Assembly (NCBI RefSeq): GCF_002934235.1
Contig: NZ_PTIS01000011.1
Coordinates: 26,543 to 90,542, forward strand
Source of the DNA: Clostridium algidicarnis DSM 15099
GTDB lineage: Bacteria; Bacillota; Clostridia; Clostridiales; Clostridiaceae
Direction of reading: 5' to 3'
DNA length: 64,000 nt
Program-made: the position numbers and the translations under genes
Notes under the pieces: generated by a model
What the model was told of the DNA's origin: nothing
The model's input: the letters and a program-made list of their open reading frames with translations, nothing else
Database searches by the model: none
Shown here: positions 43,839-54,005 of the stretch, in pieces
Layout: every line of letters begins with the position of its first letter
Position numbering within the stretch: the first letter of the stretch is position 1

Positions 43839-44438
43839 TTAGTTAAACAACACTTTTGCTATTTCATATTCTAATTCATCTTTCATAGAACTTATTAATG
43901 CTTCAAAAGTATTGTTGATTTCTATACCATTCTTTTCTAAGATGAAGCCACCTTCGAAATCTCTTTGCTCAGAAATTATCTTTATATTACCTTTTTTGCC
44001 CTTAGCTATTAATGATTTATTGATTCCTTCTATAACTTCATTTGAAAATAAATCTTTATCTTTAGAATTAATTATAAGATTTTCATCACCATTTATATCT
44101 AAAGAAACAATTTTATTCTTAATGTAATTTATATATTGTGTGGAATCCATATCTCCTAATTGCTTTAAAGCCTCATCTAAAACCTTTGAAATCACAGTTT
44201 GCTTTGCTTCTAGCTTCTCATTTCTAACTTGAAGTTCAGCATTAGAAATTATTCTACTTTTTCTTGTAGTACTTTCTAATTTAGCCTTTTCAACTATAGA
44301 TTTTTCAGTGGCTTTAGCTTCTTGGACTTTTGCATTTATTATATCTTCTTTTTCCTTCTGAGCCAATTTAAGGATTTCGTCTTTTTTCGTATTAGCCTCA
44401 TCTAATATCTTGTTTACTAGATTGTTAATATTAGACAT
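43839..44438 (-). CDS. ntpE: V-type ATPase subunit E
   Basis: 199-aa peripheral-stalk subunit. The first about 100 residues form a charged coiled coil (ILKLAQKEKEDIINAKVQEAKATEK), followed by a mixed C-terminal domain ending FEALISSMKDELEYEIAKVLF. Pairs with the subunit encoded first in the operon. Confidence 0.94.
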   Translation of the reverse strand: MSNINNLVNKILDEANTKKDEILKLAQKEKEDIINAKVQEAKATEKSIVEKAKLESTTRKSRIISNAELQVRNEKLEAKQTVISKVLDEALKQLGDMDSTQYINYIKNKIVSLDINGDENLIINSKDKDLFSNEVIEGINKSLIAKGKKGNIKIISEQRDFEGGFILEKNGIEINNTFEALISSMKDELEYEIAKVLFN

Positions 44439-44454
44439 ACCTTATCACTCCAAA

Positions 44455-44964
<510 letters not shown>

Positions 44965-46920
44965 CTATTTTGTGATTTTTATATATTCTTCTGAAAGTTT
45001 ATATGGAGTAAATTTTTTACCCCCACCCTCATAGAACTTATTAAAGAATTCAAGGTATTGTAATCTAGCTGCATGAACATATGATCCTAATGCATTTATA
45101 AGTAAATTAAATAAATGCAGTGCAACAAAAAGTATTGGAGCTAATACATATATAATAGGTTTCGGGAATAAGCTTACTATAAGATTTAATGCATTAGCTA
45201 TAAATCCAGTAGCAAGACCTAACGCAAGAAGACGTGAATATGAAACTATATCTCCAAGATAACCTGTTATACCATAAACCCCATATACTCCTCCTCCAAT
45301 TTTACCTCCAAGAGTTGGAGCAGATCGTCCTTGAGTTAAAAGTAAAGCGATTAAGCCTCCTATTAGCATCCATTTACCAATGGATCCACCTTTTCCAGCT
45401 ATCATCATTATAGAACCTATTATTGTTACATACCAACTTAAAACATCATAAATTGCATCTTTTATTTTGTGATCCTTTATTAGCATATAAGCTTTTATAC
45501 CAAGTCCAACAAATATGTGGATAATACCAAAACCTAATGATAAAGCAAAGATTTCTATTATGCTATTTGGTGGATCTAATAAGAATGGTATCTTTATTCC
45601 AAAGTATTCTGGAAATAAATCACCAAACCACCCTCCATACACGGCTCCCCACATAATAGTTGATATACCTGCAAAAAGGAAAAACTTAAATGTCTTCTGC
45701 TTACTTTTATCTTTAGAAAATTTCATTCCAAGCAGTGCAGCTATTACCATTACTAATCCATATCCTCCATCTGAAAGCATCATTCCAAAGAATATGAAGT
45801 AAAATACTGAAAGTATTGGTGTAGGATCTATCTCACTATACAAAGGTAAGCTATACATCTCTACTATACTTTCGAAGGATTCGCTAAACTTATTATTTTT
45901 AAGCTTTATAGGTACATCTTCGATATCTTCTTTTAAAACTTCACTAAAATTAAGATAATAGTCTTCTCCAATTGATTTTGAAATACTATCTTTTAAATTT
46001 TCATTAGTTTCCACAGTATTCCAACCATAAATAGTTACTATATTCTCTGTTCTAAGGAAGTTTTCTGAAGTTTTAAGTCTTAAAGCGATGTTATTATAAT
46101 AATCATAAGCCTCTTCTAAATTCTCAAAATCATAATTCAACTTTTTAAGTTCTGATTTTATATTTTCTTCTTCTTTATTTAATTCAATAACTTTCTCCCT
46201 ATAATCCTTTATAAGAATTTTAGGAGTTCTATCATGTACTAAAGCAAAAGAATTAAAACCATATTCTTTTAATATGTCGCGAGCCTTATCCTCATCCTCT
46301 TTAGGAACTAATGCATACATATAAGTATCTTGTACATCCTTATTAACAATCTCTATGTAGCCATTTTTCAAAACTTCATTAAATTCCTTAATAAGGTCTG
46401 CCTCATACTGAGTCGCAAAGGTTCCTATAAATGGGGACACATACTTTAAGTTTTTTAAATCTGAAAAAGGAGCATCAAATTCTTGCCATAATGATAAAGT
46501 ACTAATTTCAGTCTCCAATTTTGTTCTTTCATTACCTAAAGCATTTAGCTTTTTTTCTTTTTCTTTTAGATTTTTGTAGACCTCTTGCCAATTGTTTGTC
46601 TTTATCTTTTCTTCTAGGTCTTTATAGTTTAGAGCCTTCTTTCCATTTAAAAATGATTTTAAGGTTGACTCTTTTTCCATATATGGCTTTAAAAAATCTA
46701 AAGAAAATTTTATCTTTAAAAGAGCACTTTCATATTCACTAAAATCTCCACCAAGTTCATCTTTCTTAAGCCCTTTTAGTTCTTCATATTTATCTACTGT
46801 TTCTTGATCTTGGAGATTAATAAATTGTACTCCTTCAAAGCGTTGTAATTCTTCTAAAAGCTGTTGTTTTTGTGATTCAAAGGCTAGCAGAGTAAATTTA
46901 TTCATTTTAACTATTGCCAC
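44965..46920 (-). CDS. ntpI: V-type ATPase subunit I (a)
   Basis: 651-aa stator subunit. The soluble N-terminal half (about 1-340) has long coiled coils. The C-terminal half has seven to eight membrane segments, starting at about PILSVFYFIFFGMMLSDGGYG, and the GDIVSYSRLLALGLATGFIAN segment with the half-channel Arg. GTG 46920 is the start; it overlaps the end of the preceding gene by 14 nt. Confidence 0.95.
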   Translation of the reverse strand: MAIVKMNKFTLLAFESQKQQLLEELQRFEGVQFINLQDQETVDKYEELKGLKKDELGGDFSEYESALLKIKFSLDFLKPYMEKESTLKSFLNGKKALNYKDLEEKIKTNNWQEVYKNLKEKEKKLNALGNERTKLETEISTLSLWQEFDAPFSDLKNLKYVSPFIGTFATQYEADLIKEFNEVLKNGYIEIVNKDVQDTYMYALVPKEDEDKARDILKEYGFNSFALVHDRTPKILIKDYREKVIELNKEEENIKSELKKLNYDFENLEEAYDYYNNIALRLKTSENFLRTENIVTIYGWNTVETNENLKDSISKSIGEDYYLNFSEVLKEDIEDVPIKLKNNKFSESFESIVEMYSLPLYSEIDPTPILSVFYFIFFGMMLSDGGYGLVMVIAALLGMKFSKDKSKQKTFKFFLFAGISTIMWGAVYGGWFGDLFPEYFGIKIPFLLDPPNSIIEIFALSLGFGIIHIFVGLGIKAYMLIKDHKIKDAIYDVLSWYVTIIGSIMMIAGKGGSIGKWMLIGGLIALLLTQGRSAPTLGGKIGGGVYGVYGITGYLGDIVSYSRLLALGLATGFIANALNLIVSLFPKPIIYVLAPILFVALHLFNLLINALGSYVHAARLQYLEFFNKFYEGGGKKFTPYKLSEEYIKITK

Positions 46921-47233
46921 TTACACTCACTATCCTCTCAATAACTATTTTTACAGCATGATCTAATACCTCTTTTGATGAATCTAATATTTCACCTTTT
47001 TGCTCTTTTCCAGCCTTAAAGATGGGTACTGACTCATCTTCACCTTCTTTTATAGCATGATTCATAATACTTTCAGCTTCTTCTTTTGCTTTATTTACTA
47101 TATCATCATGCATTTTCTGTGCCTGTAATTGTGCATCTTTTAATATCTCTTTACTTTGAAGTTGTGCAGCCTTTACTTCGCTTTCAGCCTTTTCTTCAGC
47201 TTCTTTTATATCTTTAAGTACATCTAATGCCAA
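46907..47233 (-). CDS. ntpF: V-type ATPase stalk subunit (G/H, NtpF-like)
   Basis: 108-aa charged coiled-coil protein (ALDVLKDIKEAEEKAESEVKAAQ...) that forms the peripheral stalk with subunit E. First gene of the operon; the order F-I-K-E-C-G-A-B-D equals that of E. hirae ntp. TTG 47233 is supported by GGTGGTGAG upstream. Confidence 0.88.
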   Translation of the reverse strand: MALDVLKDIKEAEEKAESEVKAAQLQSKEILKDAQLQAQKMHDDIVNKAKEEAESIMNHAIKEGEDESVPIFKAGKEQKGEILDSSKEVLDHAVKIVIERIVSVSGNS

Positions 47234-47318
47234 AGTCTCACCACCTTTTATTGAATATTTAGTTATTATATTTATATTAGTTAATACTTTATATAGTATT
47301 AATTACAATATACTTAAT

Positions 47319-47346
47319 ATTATACTACCTTTTGTGCATATTTCAA
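47319..47346 (-). promoter_or_regulatory. Likely promoter of the V-ATPase operon
   Basis: On the minus strand TTGAAA (47346-47341), 16 nt, TATAAT (47324-47319), about 80 nt ahead of the first gene. Confidence 0.6.
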
Positions 47347-47426
47347 CTTTATAAACAATATTTTTTTGTAAAACTTTAAATTATTTTGTTTATTTGATAT
47401 ATATAATATATATTATCAAATAAATA

Positions 47427-49121
47427 TTAATAATTTTTGAACTCTTCTGTAATATCTTTAATATATTGCCAATCTTCTTCATCATAAAGTAAATAACTTT
47501 TATTTTTGTCGAATTTTCCACAGCTTATATATTTAATTATATCAATTTCATAAGCTTCTCCATGATAATTTTTATCCCTACTATAATTTGTTTTTATATA
47601 CTCCTTTAACTTTTTATCATCCTTTTTTGATATACTTCTATTTAAAAACATAGGTAACCATTTCTTTTTATTAAATCTCATATAATCAAATTTAACTATT
47701 TCTTTTAATAAAAGCTCTTCCTCATAATTGCATTTTACAACCTCTTCATTAAATTCTATAAATACCTTATAATATTCTACACTAGATAAATTTCTTTTAA
47801 AATATCCTTTTTCTTTATAAAACATTGCTAATGTGTTGAAAAACTCAAAAGGGTTCTCAAATTTTTTTTCAAAATACTTAATTATATTTACAAACTTTTG
47901 AGAGTTATAGTATTTATCTACCATAGCTTCTAAATACTTTAGCTCTGTCATCTTTTCATAACTTATCTTATCAGTTTTTAATATCTCATAAGGAGGGTAG
48001 GGCGAGTAAACCATTCCCCATTTTTCTGCTTCCTGTGTCATGGGTGCTCCTTTTAATAGCTTTAAAAAGCCTAGTTGAACCTCTTCTGGCTTTATAGAAT
48101 ATACATCATTAAATGATCTTTTAAAAGACTCATAATCTTCTCCTGGAAGTCCTGCTATAAGGTCTAGATGTTGCTTTATATTTTTGATGCTTTGAAGCTC
48201 TTCTATTTTTTCTTTTATATCGCTAAAGTTTACATTTCTATTTATATTCTTTAGTACTTCATCATTAGTAGTTTGAACACCTACTTCAAATTGAAATCTT
48301 CCCTTTGGCGCTTTTGATAATAATTCAATTTCTTCTCTTTTTAATATATCTGCAGATATTTCAAAATGAAAAGTTGCTGTGGTATTTATATTAGATAAGA
48401 ATTCCCATATCTCCATAGAAAATTTACTATTACAATTAAAAGTTCTATCTACAAATTTAATAAGTTTTACATCTTTTTTTATTAAAAATTCTAGTTCTCT
48501 TTTTATCCTTTCAATATTTAAAAATCTTACACCGTGTATTGTTGATGAAAGACAATATTTACAATTAAATGGGCACCCTCTAGATCCCTCAAAATACACT
48601 ATTTTATTTGCTAGATCTTCATCCTCTTCATAAGGAAAAACTAACTTATTCATATCCATTAAAGGACGTTTGCCTCCATAAATAACATTTCCACTTTTCT
48701 TTTCATATAATCCTTTTATATGGTTTTCTTCTATAATGCCCATCTTTCTTTTTATAAATTCTCTAAAGGTTTCCTCTCCTTCTCCTTCTATTACATAATC
48801 TCCAGAGTTATTTAATAGGAATTCTTCACCATCGTAAGATACTTCAGGACCTCCATATATTATTTCTATGCTGGGATCAATTAATTTTATTATTTTACTT
48901 ATCTTAGTTACATATTCAAGATTCCATATATATGTTGAAAAAGCTATTATGTCAGCTTTCTCTTCCATTATACTTGGTACTATATTTTCAATCCTTTCAT
49001 TTATTGTGTATTCTTTTGTATCACAGTGGAAATTTAAATCCTTTGTGAAAGCCTTTAAATATCTTATTGCTAAATTGCTGTGTATATACTTTGAGTTTAT
49101 TCCTACTAGTAGCACCTTCAT
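47427..49121 (-). CDS. B12-binding-domain radical SAM protein with DUF4080 tail
   Basis: 564 aa. An N-terminal Rossmann-like B12-binding domain (about 1-140; MKVLLVGINSKYIHSNLAIRYLKAF, IIYGGPEVSYDGEE) lacks an evident DxHxxG, so cobalamin may bind base-off or not at all. The radical SAM core has Cys183-x3-Cys187-x2-Cys190 (CPFNCKYC) in EGSRGCPFNC, then FEVGVQTTND and HLDLIAGLPGEDY. The C-terminal part matches DUF4080. Substrate unknown. The start is secure from the family N-terminus, so it overlaps the upstream gene by 101 nt. Confidence 0.88.
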   Translation of the reverse strand: MKVLLVGINSKYIHSNLAIRYLKAFTKDLNFHCDTKEYTINERIENIVPSIMEEKADIIAFSTYIWNLEYVTKISKIIKLIDPSIEIIYGGPEVSYDGEEFLLNNSGDYVIEGEGEETFREFIKRKMGIIEENHIKGLYEKKSGNVIYGGKRPLMDMNKLVFPYEEDEDLANKIVYFEGSRGCPFNCKYCLSSTIHGVRFLNIERIKRELEFLIKKDVKLIKFVDRTFNCNSKFSMEIWEFLSNINTTATFHFEISADILKREEIELLSKAPKGRFQFEVGVQTTNDEVLKNINRNVNFSDIKEKIEELQSIKNIKQHLDLIAGLPGEDYESFKRSFNDVYSIKPEEVQLGFLKLLKGAPMTQEAEKWGMVYSPYPPYEILKTDKISYEKMTELKYLEAMVDKYYNSQKFVNIIKYFEKKFENPFEFFNTLAMFYKEKGYFKRNLSSVEYYKVFIEFNEEVVKCNYEEELLLKEIVKFDYMRFNKKKWLPMFLNRSISKKDDKKLKEYIKTNYSRDKNYHGEAYEIDIIKYISCGKFDKNKSYLLYDEEDWQYIKDITEEFKNY

Positions 49122-49641
49122 TAATTATGTCCTCCCTCTTTTGTGCAGATATATAATATACATCGTTCCAATCTTGTATTACTTTTATTTCAAAAAATCT
49201 TTCTAATAAATTTAAAGCATCTTTTTTACTATAGTCTTTTATTATATTATAATCTTTAACTTTTATCTTCTTTATTTCTTCTTTAGGTAAAAGAAGTTTT
49301 ATATTTTCATTTAATATTTTATTATTAGACTTAGTTATATCCCATATATGTATGTCTCCCCTAGTATCCAAAAAATCATAAGCATCCTTTAATACCTTTT
49401 CTCTATCCTTTCCTCCCCATAAAGTACTTAGATAAAAAAACAGAACTACATTATTATAGTATCCTTTTTCAATACTCTTTTTATTTTCGATTCCCTCTAT
49501 ATAATCCACTATATTATCGTCTTCTTCGTTGCTTTTAAATAAATTATATACTATACCGTAATTTTCTTCACCTATATCTAATACATTACCCTCAAATTTA
49601 AAAGATTTTAAATCAATTGTATGTTCAAATCCTTTCTTCAC
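49021..49641 (-). CDS. Methyltransferase-like protein, uncertain
   Basis: 206 aa. FKFEGNVLDIGEENYGIVYNLF resembles a SAM-binding motif I, NVVLFFYLSTLWGGKDREKVLKDAYDFLDTRGDIHIWDIT resembles motifs II-III of class I methyltransferases, and a Rossmann-like order follows. The Gly-rich loop is poor (GEENYG), so activity is uncertain. The last 33 codons lie inside the radical SAM gene in another frame, an unusually long overlap. ATG 49641. Confidence 0.6.
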   Translation of the reverse strand: MKKGFEHTIDLKSFKFEGNVLDIGEENYGIVYNLFKSNEEDDNIVDYIEGIENKKSIEKGYYNNVVLFFYLSTLWGGKDREKVLKDAYDFLDTRGDIHIWDITKSNNKILNENIKLLLPKEEIKKIKVKDYNIIKDYSKKDALNLLERFFEIKVIQDWNDVYYISAQKREDIINEGATSRNKLKVYTQQFSNKIFKGFHKGFKFPL

Positions 49642-49690
49642 GGTATCATCCCCTCCTAGTTATTACTATCATAACTAATTTAACACAAAA

Positions 49691-49725
49691 AAAATAATTC
49701 TTCCACATAATGGGAGAATTATTTA
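49691..49725 (-). terminator. Terminator of the phospholipase-C-like gene
   Basis: AAATAATTCTTCCA with its near-complement, followed by a T8 run on the minus strand. Confidence 0.8.
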
Positions 49726-49762
49726 TAAATTAAGTGTTTTATTATGCCTAATTAGTCACTAC

Positions 49763-50500
49763 TTAAGATATTGAAACCTCTTCATAAAACTTTCTATCTT
49801 TTATATAATCTTCATAAAAATCTAACAAAAAGCCAGCTGTTGTTATTTGGGCTTGTTTTAATATAACAGAGGCTATTTTAAAATATCTTTCTTCCTTATC
49901 TTCAACAACTTGAAACTTATTATAAGTGTCATCTGCAACTACGGCATTATTTTTTATATATTCTTCTAAACCATTAAATCTTAATATCCCACTTTCTACA
50001 GCAAAAGAATAATCGCTAAACAACTTAGATATTATCCAAAGTTCAAACTTCCTGTGTTTTTTTAAAAGTCTATTATTTACATGATGAGGTACTGTTGTAT
50101 CTTGAACTAAGTGGCAAGCTGCTCCAAGATAAAATAAAGCCTTATTTGTATCTCCTTTATCTAAGTAGCTTAAGGATAATTTATAATACTTTTTAGCTTC
50201 ACTAAGTGCATCTGAGAATCCATAAAGTCCTTTTCCCTTTGTTACGTGATAAAAATGGTTAGAACTTTTAAAATCCTGGTCTGCCCAAGCAACCCCTTCA
50301 TTTAGAGGTTTTATATTGTTTCTATAATAATCTCCTGCATCCATATGCCCATCATTATTTAATATTTGTATAGCTTGTATATTAATAAATTTATGGACGA
50401 TACAATGAGTCTTTAAAACCATTTTTTTAAATGGATTAATTGCAAACATTACCCCATGCAGTGCTTTTCCATAAGTAAATTCAAATTTATTTTTATTCAT
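49763..50500 (-). CDS. Zinc-dependent phospholipase C family protein
   Basis: 245 aa matching the N-terminal catalytic domain of zinc phospholipases C. Candidate ligands in order: His32/His36, Asp74 (WADQDF), His85 (NHFYH), then His130-x3-Asp134-x5-His140 (ACHLVQDTTVPHH), His149 and Glu153. No signal peptide and no C2-like membrane-binding domain are visible, unlike clostridial alpha-toxin, so it is probably not a secreted toxin. ATG 50500 follows AGGAATTAAT. Confidence 0.78.
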   Translation of the reverse strand: MNKNKFEFTYGKALHGVMFAINPFKKMVLKTHCIVHKFINIQAIQILNNDGHMDAGDYYRNNIKPLNEGVAWADQDFKSSNHFYHVTKGKGLYGFSDALSEAKKYYKLSLSYLDKGDTNKALFYLGAACHLVQDTTVPHHVNNRLLKKHRKFELWIISKLFSDYSFAVESGILRFNGLEEYIKNNAVVADDTYNKFQVVEDKEERYFKIASVILKQAQITTAGFLLDFYEDYIKDRKFYEEVSIS

Positions 50501-50745
50501 AATTAATTCCTTCTTTTTATTTGTGATTTTATTTTTTTCTTTAATACAATATAACTATATATTTATACGCAATTAATAATCATTACTATTAAAGTATAAT
50601 ACAATATATTAATTCATTTTTCAATATATTAATTATATTTTTATATTACCCTACTCAAATAATATTATTACCTATTAATAAACCCTAATTATAGAATATA
50701 TATTTACCTTTAGGAATAATTATTAAGGTTAGCATTATTATAAAG

Positions 50746-50771
50746 GATAAATGATAAATGATAAATGATAA
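50746..50771 (+). repeat. Heptamer GATAAAT tandem repeat across a start codon
   Basis: About 3.7 copies of GATAAAT span the Shine-Dalgarno spacer and the start of the flippase gene. Each copy supplies a potential ATG in a different frame; only 50758 opens the long frame. Confidence 0.85.
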
Positions 50772-52263
50772 GTTTTATAGGGATACTTTTTTACTAACTT
50801 TGTCAAACCTCACTACTGGAATATTAGGATTTATATTTTCTATCACACTTTCACGAGAACTAGGCCCGGAAGGCATGGGTTTATACGGTCTTGTAATGCC
50901 AATATACAATATTTTTATATGCCTTATTTGTGGGGGCATCATAGCAGCTATTTCAAAAATTTCTGCAATATATAAAGATAATAATGATGTATTAAATTTA
51001 AAAAAGACTATAAACATAACAATAAAATTTGATATTTTATGGGCTTGCCTAGTTGTAATATTCGTTTTCTTTTTCGCTCCATTTTTAGGAGAAAAGATCA
51101 TAAAAGATCCAAGGACTATTTTATCTATAAGAATAACCTGCCCTGCTATGATATTTATAGGTATTTCTAATATTTTAAAGGGATATTTTTATGGAACCTC
51201 TTCTATAAAAATACCTGCATTTATAGATATATTAGAAAAGTTTATAAGAATACTTATAATTGTATTTATAATTAACTACTTTAATTTAAAAAACATAACC
51301 CAAACAGTCTCTGCTGCATATATAGCATTATGTTTAGGTGAATTTATAAGTCTTATTCTTCTTTATTTTTATTATAAAAGGTCTGTTAATTCTTTATCTT
51401 GTGTAAGTAAAAAGCATGAATCTAGAACACAGCTTTTATTTAATGTTCTTGTTATATCCCTTCCCCTTTGCTTAAATGCATTTGTATCTACAGCACTTAG
51501 TGCATTATCTACACTTATATTACCTAGAAGGCTTATTGTTTCAGGATTTAATTATTCTGAAGCACTTTCAATTATAGGAAAATTTACTGGAATGACATTA
51601 AATATTGTATTTTTCCCAATGATAGTAATAGGATCTATAATAACAGTTCTTGTACCTGATTTAGCTCAAGGTATAAATAAAAACGATTCTTATTTTATTG
51701 AAAGCAGGATAATAGAAGTTCTTAGAATCGCATTTTTACTAGGACTATCTACTCTTGTATTATGTATTTCAATACCCGAAAATCTAGGCATGATGTTTTT
51801 TAAAAGAAACGACCTTACTTACTATATAAAATTTCTTTCATTATGTCCCCCAATTTTATATTGTGATTCCACTACCTATGGAATATTAAATGGACTTGGA
51901 AAACAAAATATAATGCTTAGAAACTCTTTATTTATATCAGTTATAGAACTTATAAGTTTATACATACTAACAGGTATAAAGAGTATAAATATATTTGGGT
52001 ATGGTATAACTATTATTATTACTTCTACAATATCTCTTTGCTTAAATCTTAAAGAAATTCGAAAATACTATGACCTTAATATTTCTATAACAAATATATT
52101 TATATATTTACTTATTGCAACGTTGTCTTACTTTAGTATTATTATTTTAAAAAATCAAATCTCTAATTCATCAATGGTATTTAAAAACTTTGTATTAATT
52201 TCTTTAGGATTTTCTTCTTTTTTATTTTCTATACTTTTTACTGTAAAGAAAAATAAAATATAA
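50758..52263 (+). CDS. MATE-like flippase, stage V sporulation protein B type
   Basis: 501-aa polytopic membrane protein with about 12-14 helices. The start FYRDTFLLTLSNLTTGILGFIFSITLSRELGPEGMGLYGLVMPIYN is the SpoVB signature; PMIVIGSIITVLVPDLAQ lies centrally. SpoVB proteins export lipid-linked precursors for spore cortex. A paralogue lies just downstream on the other strand. Start 50758, with AAAGG about 11 nt upstream. Confidence 0.85.
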   Translation: MINDKFYRDTFLLTLSNLTTGILGFIFSITLSRELGPEGMGLYGLVMPIYNIFICLICGGIIAAISKISAIYKDNNDVLNLKKTINITIKFDILWACLVVIFVFFFAPFLGEKIIKDPRTILSIRITCPAMIFIGISNILKGYFYGTSSIKIPAFIDILEKFIRILIIVFIINYFNLKNITQTVSAAYIALCLGEFISLILLYFYYKRSVNSLSCVSKKHESRTQLLFNVLVISLPLCLNAFVSTALSALSTLILPRRLIVSGFNYSEALSIIGKFTGMTLNIVFFPMIVIGSIITVLVPDLAQGINKNDSYFIESRIIEVLRIAFLLGLSTLVLCISIPENLGMMFFKRNDLTYYIKFLSLCPPILYCDSTTYGILNGLGKQNIMLRNSLFISVIELISLYILTGIKSINIFGYGITIIITSTISLCLNLKEIRKYYDLNISITNIFIYLLIATLSYFSIIILKNQISNSSMVFKNFVLISLGFSSFLFSILFTVKKNKI

Positions 52264-52269
52264 CTTAAA

Positions 52270-52305
52270 TAAAAAAATAGCTTAAAACAAATCAAGCTAT
52301 TTTTT
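52270..52305. terminator. Bidirectional terminator between the two flippase genes
   Basis: AAAAAAATAGCTT, loop, AAGCTATTTTTTT. Confidence 0.85.
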
Positions 52306-52358
52306 TATTTATCTTTATATAATCATTTCACTTTTAGTTTCTAGGTTTACTTAATTTG

Positions 52359-53969
52359 TTATCTTAGTCTATTTGATATAAACTTTGGCAAAAGCTTTGT
52401 AACCTTATTTGGTAATGCATTCATATCTTTTTTAGTTATTCCACCTGTAAGTACCAATCCATAAAGATACACAATCATTCCTATTACAATAGATATTATA
52501 GTAAATATGGAGCTTAATACATATGTATCTCCAACAAGTTTTAATATAATAGCAAAATTAAAGCTTAATACCTTTATAACTATTGCCATAAGTATTGATG
52601 CTACTGTTGGCTTAATTGCTACCTTTATGAGACTTATTCTTACTTTTAACGCTGAATTTAAAGCTATATTATTAATTATCATAGGTATTAAAAAGCATAA
52701 TAAGCTTCCAATTACCGCTCCATTTATATTTAGACTTGGAATTGCAACTAAATAATAATTAGCTACAAGCTTTGCAATTATCCCTATACCTAAAGAAACA
52801 ATTACTATGTATAATTTATTTATACTTTGAAGAATTGTAGTTTGAATTTGAACTATAGCCATAAACACAACTACGATAGCTCCATAAGTCATTATTTCAT
52901 AACCTGCTCCGTATTTTATTAGTCTATAAACTTCTTTACTTAAAACTGCTAGTCCTACAGCCGAAGGAATTGAAACAATATAACTTATTTTAAGAGCAAA
53001 ATCTATTTTTTCTTTAACCTCTTTCTTGTTTTTCAAAACCATAGCTCTTGATATTGCTGGTAAAAGAGCTGATGAAAGGGCTGCTATTATAGTAAGAGGT
53101 ACATATAATAGCGTTCTATATTTACTTAATATAGAATATTTTATGTTTCTATCTTTTACAAGGTAAATTCCCGCAACTTCTAACCTTTTTTTAACTATAG
53201 TAAGATCAATTACAGCTCCTAAATACTGCATGCCTGAACTTAATGTTATAGGAAATCCATATTTAAACAATCTTTTTAAAAGTGTTTTGTTAGATAACCT
53301 TCTTACGGTTATTGACTCTTTGTTATATTTAAATTTCATAGTTTTACTTTTTTTATATACTTTTGAAAGATAATACGCTGCTATTAATGCACCAATAGCA
53401 GTACCTATAGTCCCTCCTGCTGCCCCCAAATCTACGCTTTGTTTCATCATAATATATGCAAATACTAAGCTAAATATTATATTAGCAATTTGTTCTATAA
53501 TTTGTGATACAGCCGTTGGGGTCATTATGCTAAGGCCTTGGAAGTACCCCCTATATGCCGCTAATATAGATGTTACTACCATTGCTGGTGTTAATGCAAC
53601 TATAGCATAATAAGATTTAGAATTGCCCGTAGAATTAGCTATTCTACTAGCAAATATTAAAACTATAATAGCTGCTAAAAAGCCCATAATCATGAGCATA
53701 AATCTAGCAAGTTTAAAAGTCTTTATTGCATCTTTTGGATTGTTAAGGGCTATAAGTTCTGAAACCTGTTTTGATATAGCAACCTGCATTCCTGAACTTG
53801 TCATAACATATACAAGACTAAATATGTCATAGGCTGCTGCATATATTCCATACCCTTCATCACCAATTATAAATAATAGTAAAGGCACATACAAAAGAGA
53901 TAAAATCTTTACCATCATTCCTGCTACAGATAATACGGCAAATCCTTTAGTTGTGGATTGCTCCTTCAT
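52359..53969 (-). CDS. Polysaccharide/lipid II flippase family protein (YtgP-like)
   Basis: 536-aa MOP-superfamily membrane protein with about 14 helices. TTKGFAVLSVAGMMVKILSLLYVPLLLFIIGDEGYGIYAAAYDIFS at the start and ALLPAISRAMVLKNKKEVKEKIDFALKISYIVSIPSAVGLAVLS identify the SpoVB/YtgP group. YtgP in Bacillus is a lipid II flippase candidate; assignment here is by homology. ATG 53969 with AAAGGAGATA upstream. Confidence 0.88.
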   Translation of the reverse strand: MKEQSTTKGFAVLSVAGMMVKILSLLYVPLLLFIIGDEGYGIYAAAYDIFSLVYVMTSSGMQVAISKQVSELIALNNPKDAIKTFKLARFMLMIMGFLAAIIVLIFASRIANSTGNSKSYYAIVALTPAMVVTSILAAYRGYFQGLSIMTPTAVSQIIEQIANIIFSLVFAYIMMKQSVDLGAAGGTIGTAIGALIAAYYLSKVYKKSKTMKFKYNKESITVRRLSNKTLLKRLFKYGFPITLSSGMQYLGAVIDLTIVKKRLEVAGIYLVKDRNIKYSILSKYRTLLYVPLTIIAALSSALLPAISRAMVLKNKKEVKEKIDFALKISYIVSIPSAVGLAVLSKEVYRLIKYGAGYEIMTYGAIVVVFMAIVQIQTTILQSINKLYIVIVSLGIGIIAKLVANYYLVAIPSLNINGAVIGSLLCFLIPMIINNIALNSALKVRISLIKVAIKPTVASILMAIVIKVLSFNFAIILKLVGDTYVLSSIFTIISIVIGMIVYLYGLVLTGGITKKDMNALPNKVTKLLPKFISNRLR

Positions 53970-54005
53970 AACTATCTCCTTTTATAAAATATATAATATT
54001 ATTGA

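Noticed and set aside
49763..50500. Alpha-toxin gene
   Set aside because: It lacks a signal peptide and the C-terminal membrane-binding domain.
50751..50768. Earlier ATG of the flippase gene
   Set aside because: The frame from ATG 50751 ends at a TGA after five codons; 50758 is the first ATG in the long frame.
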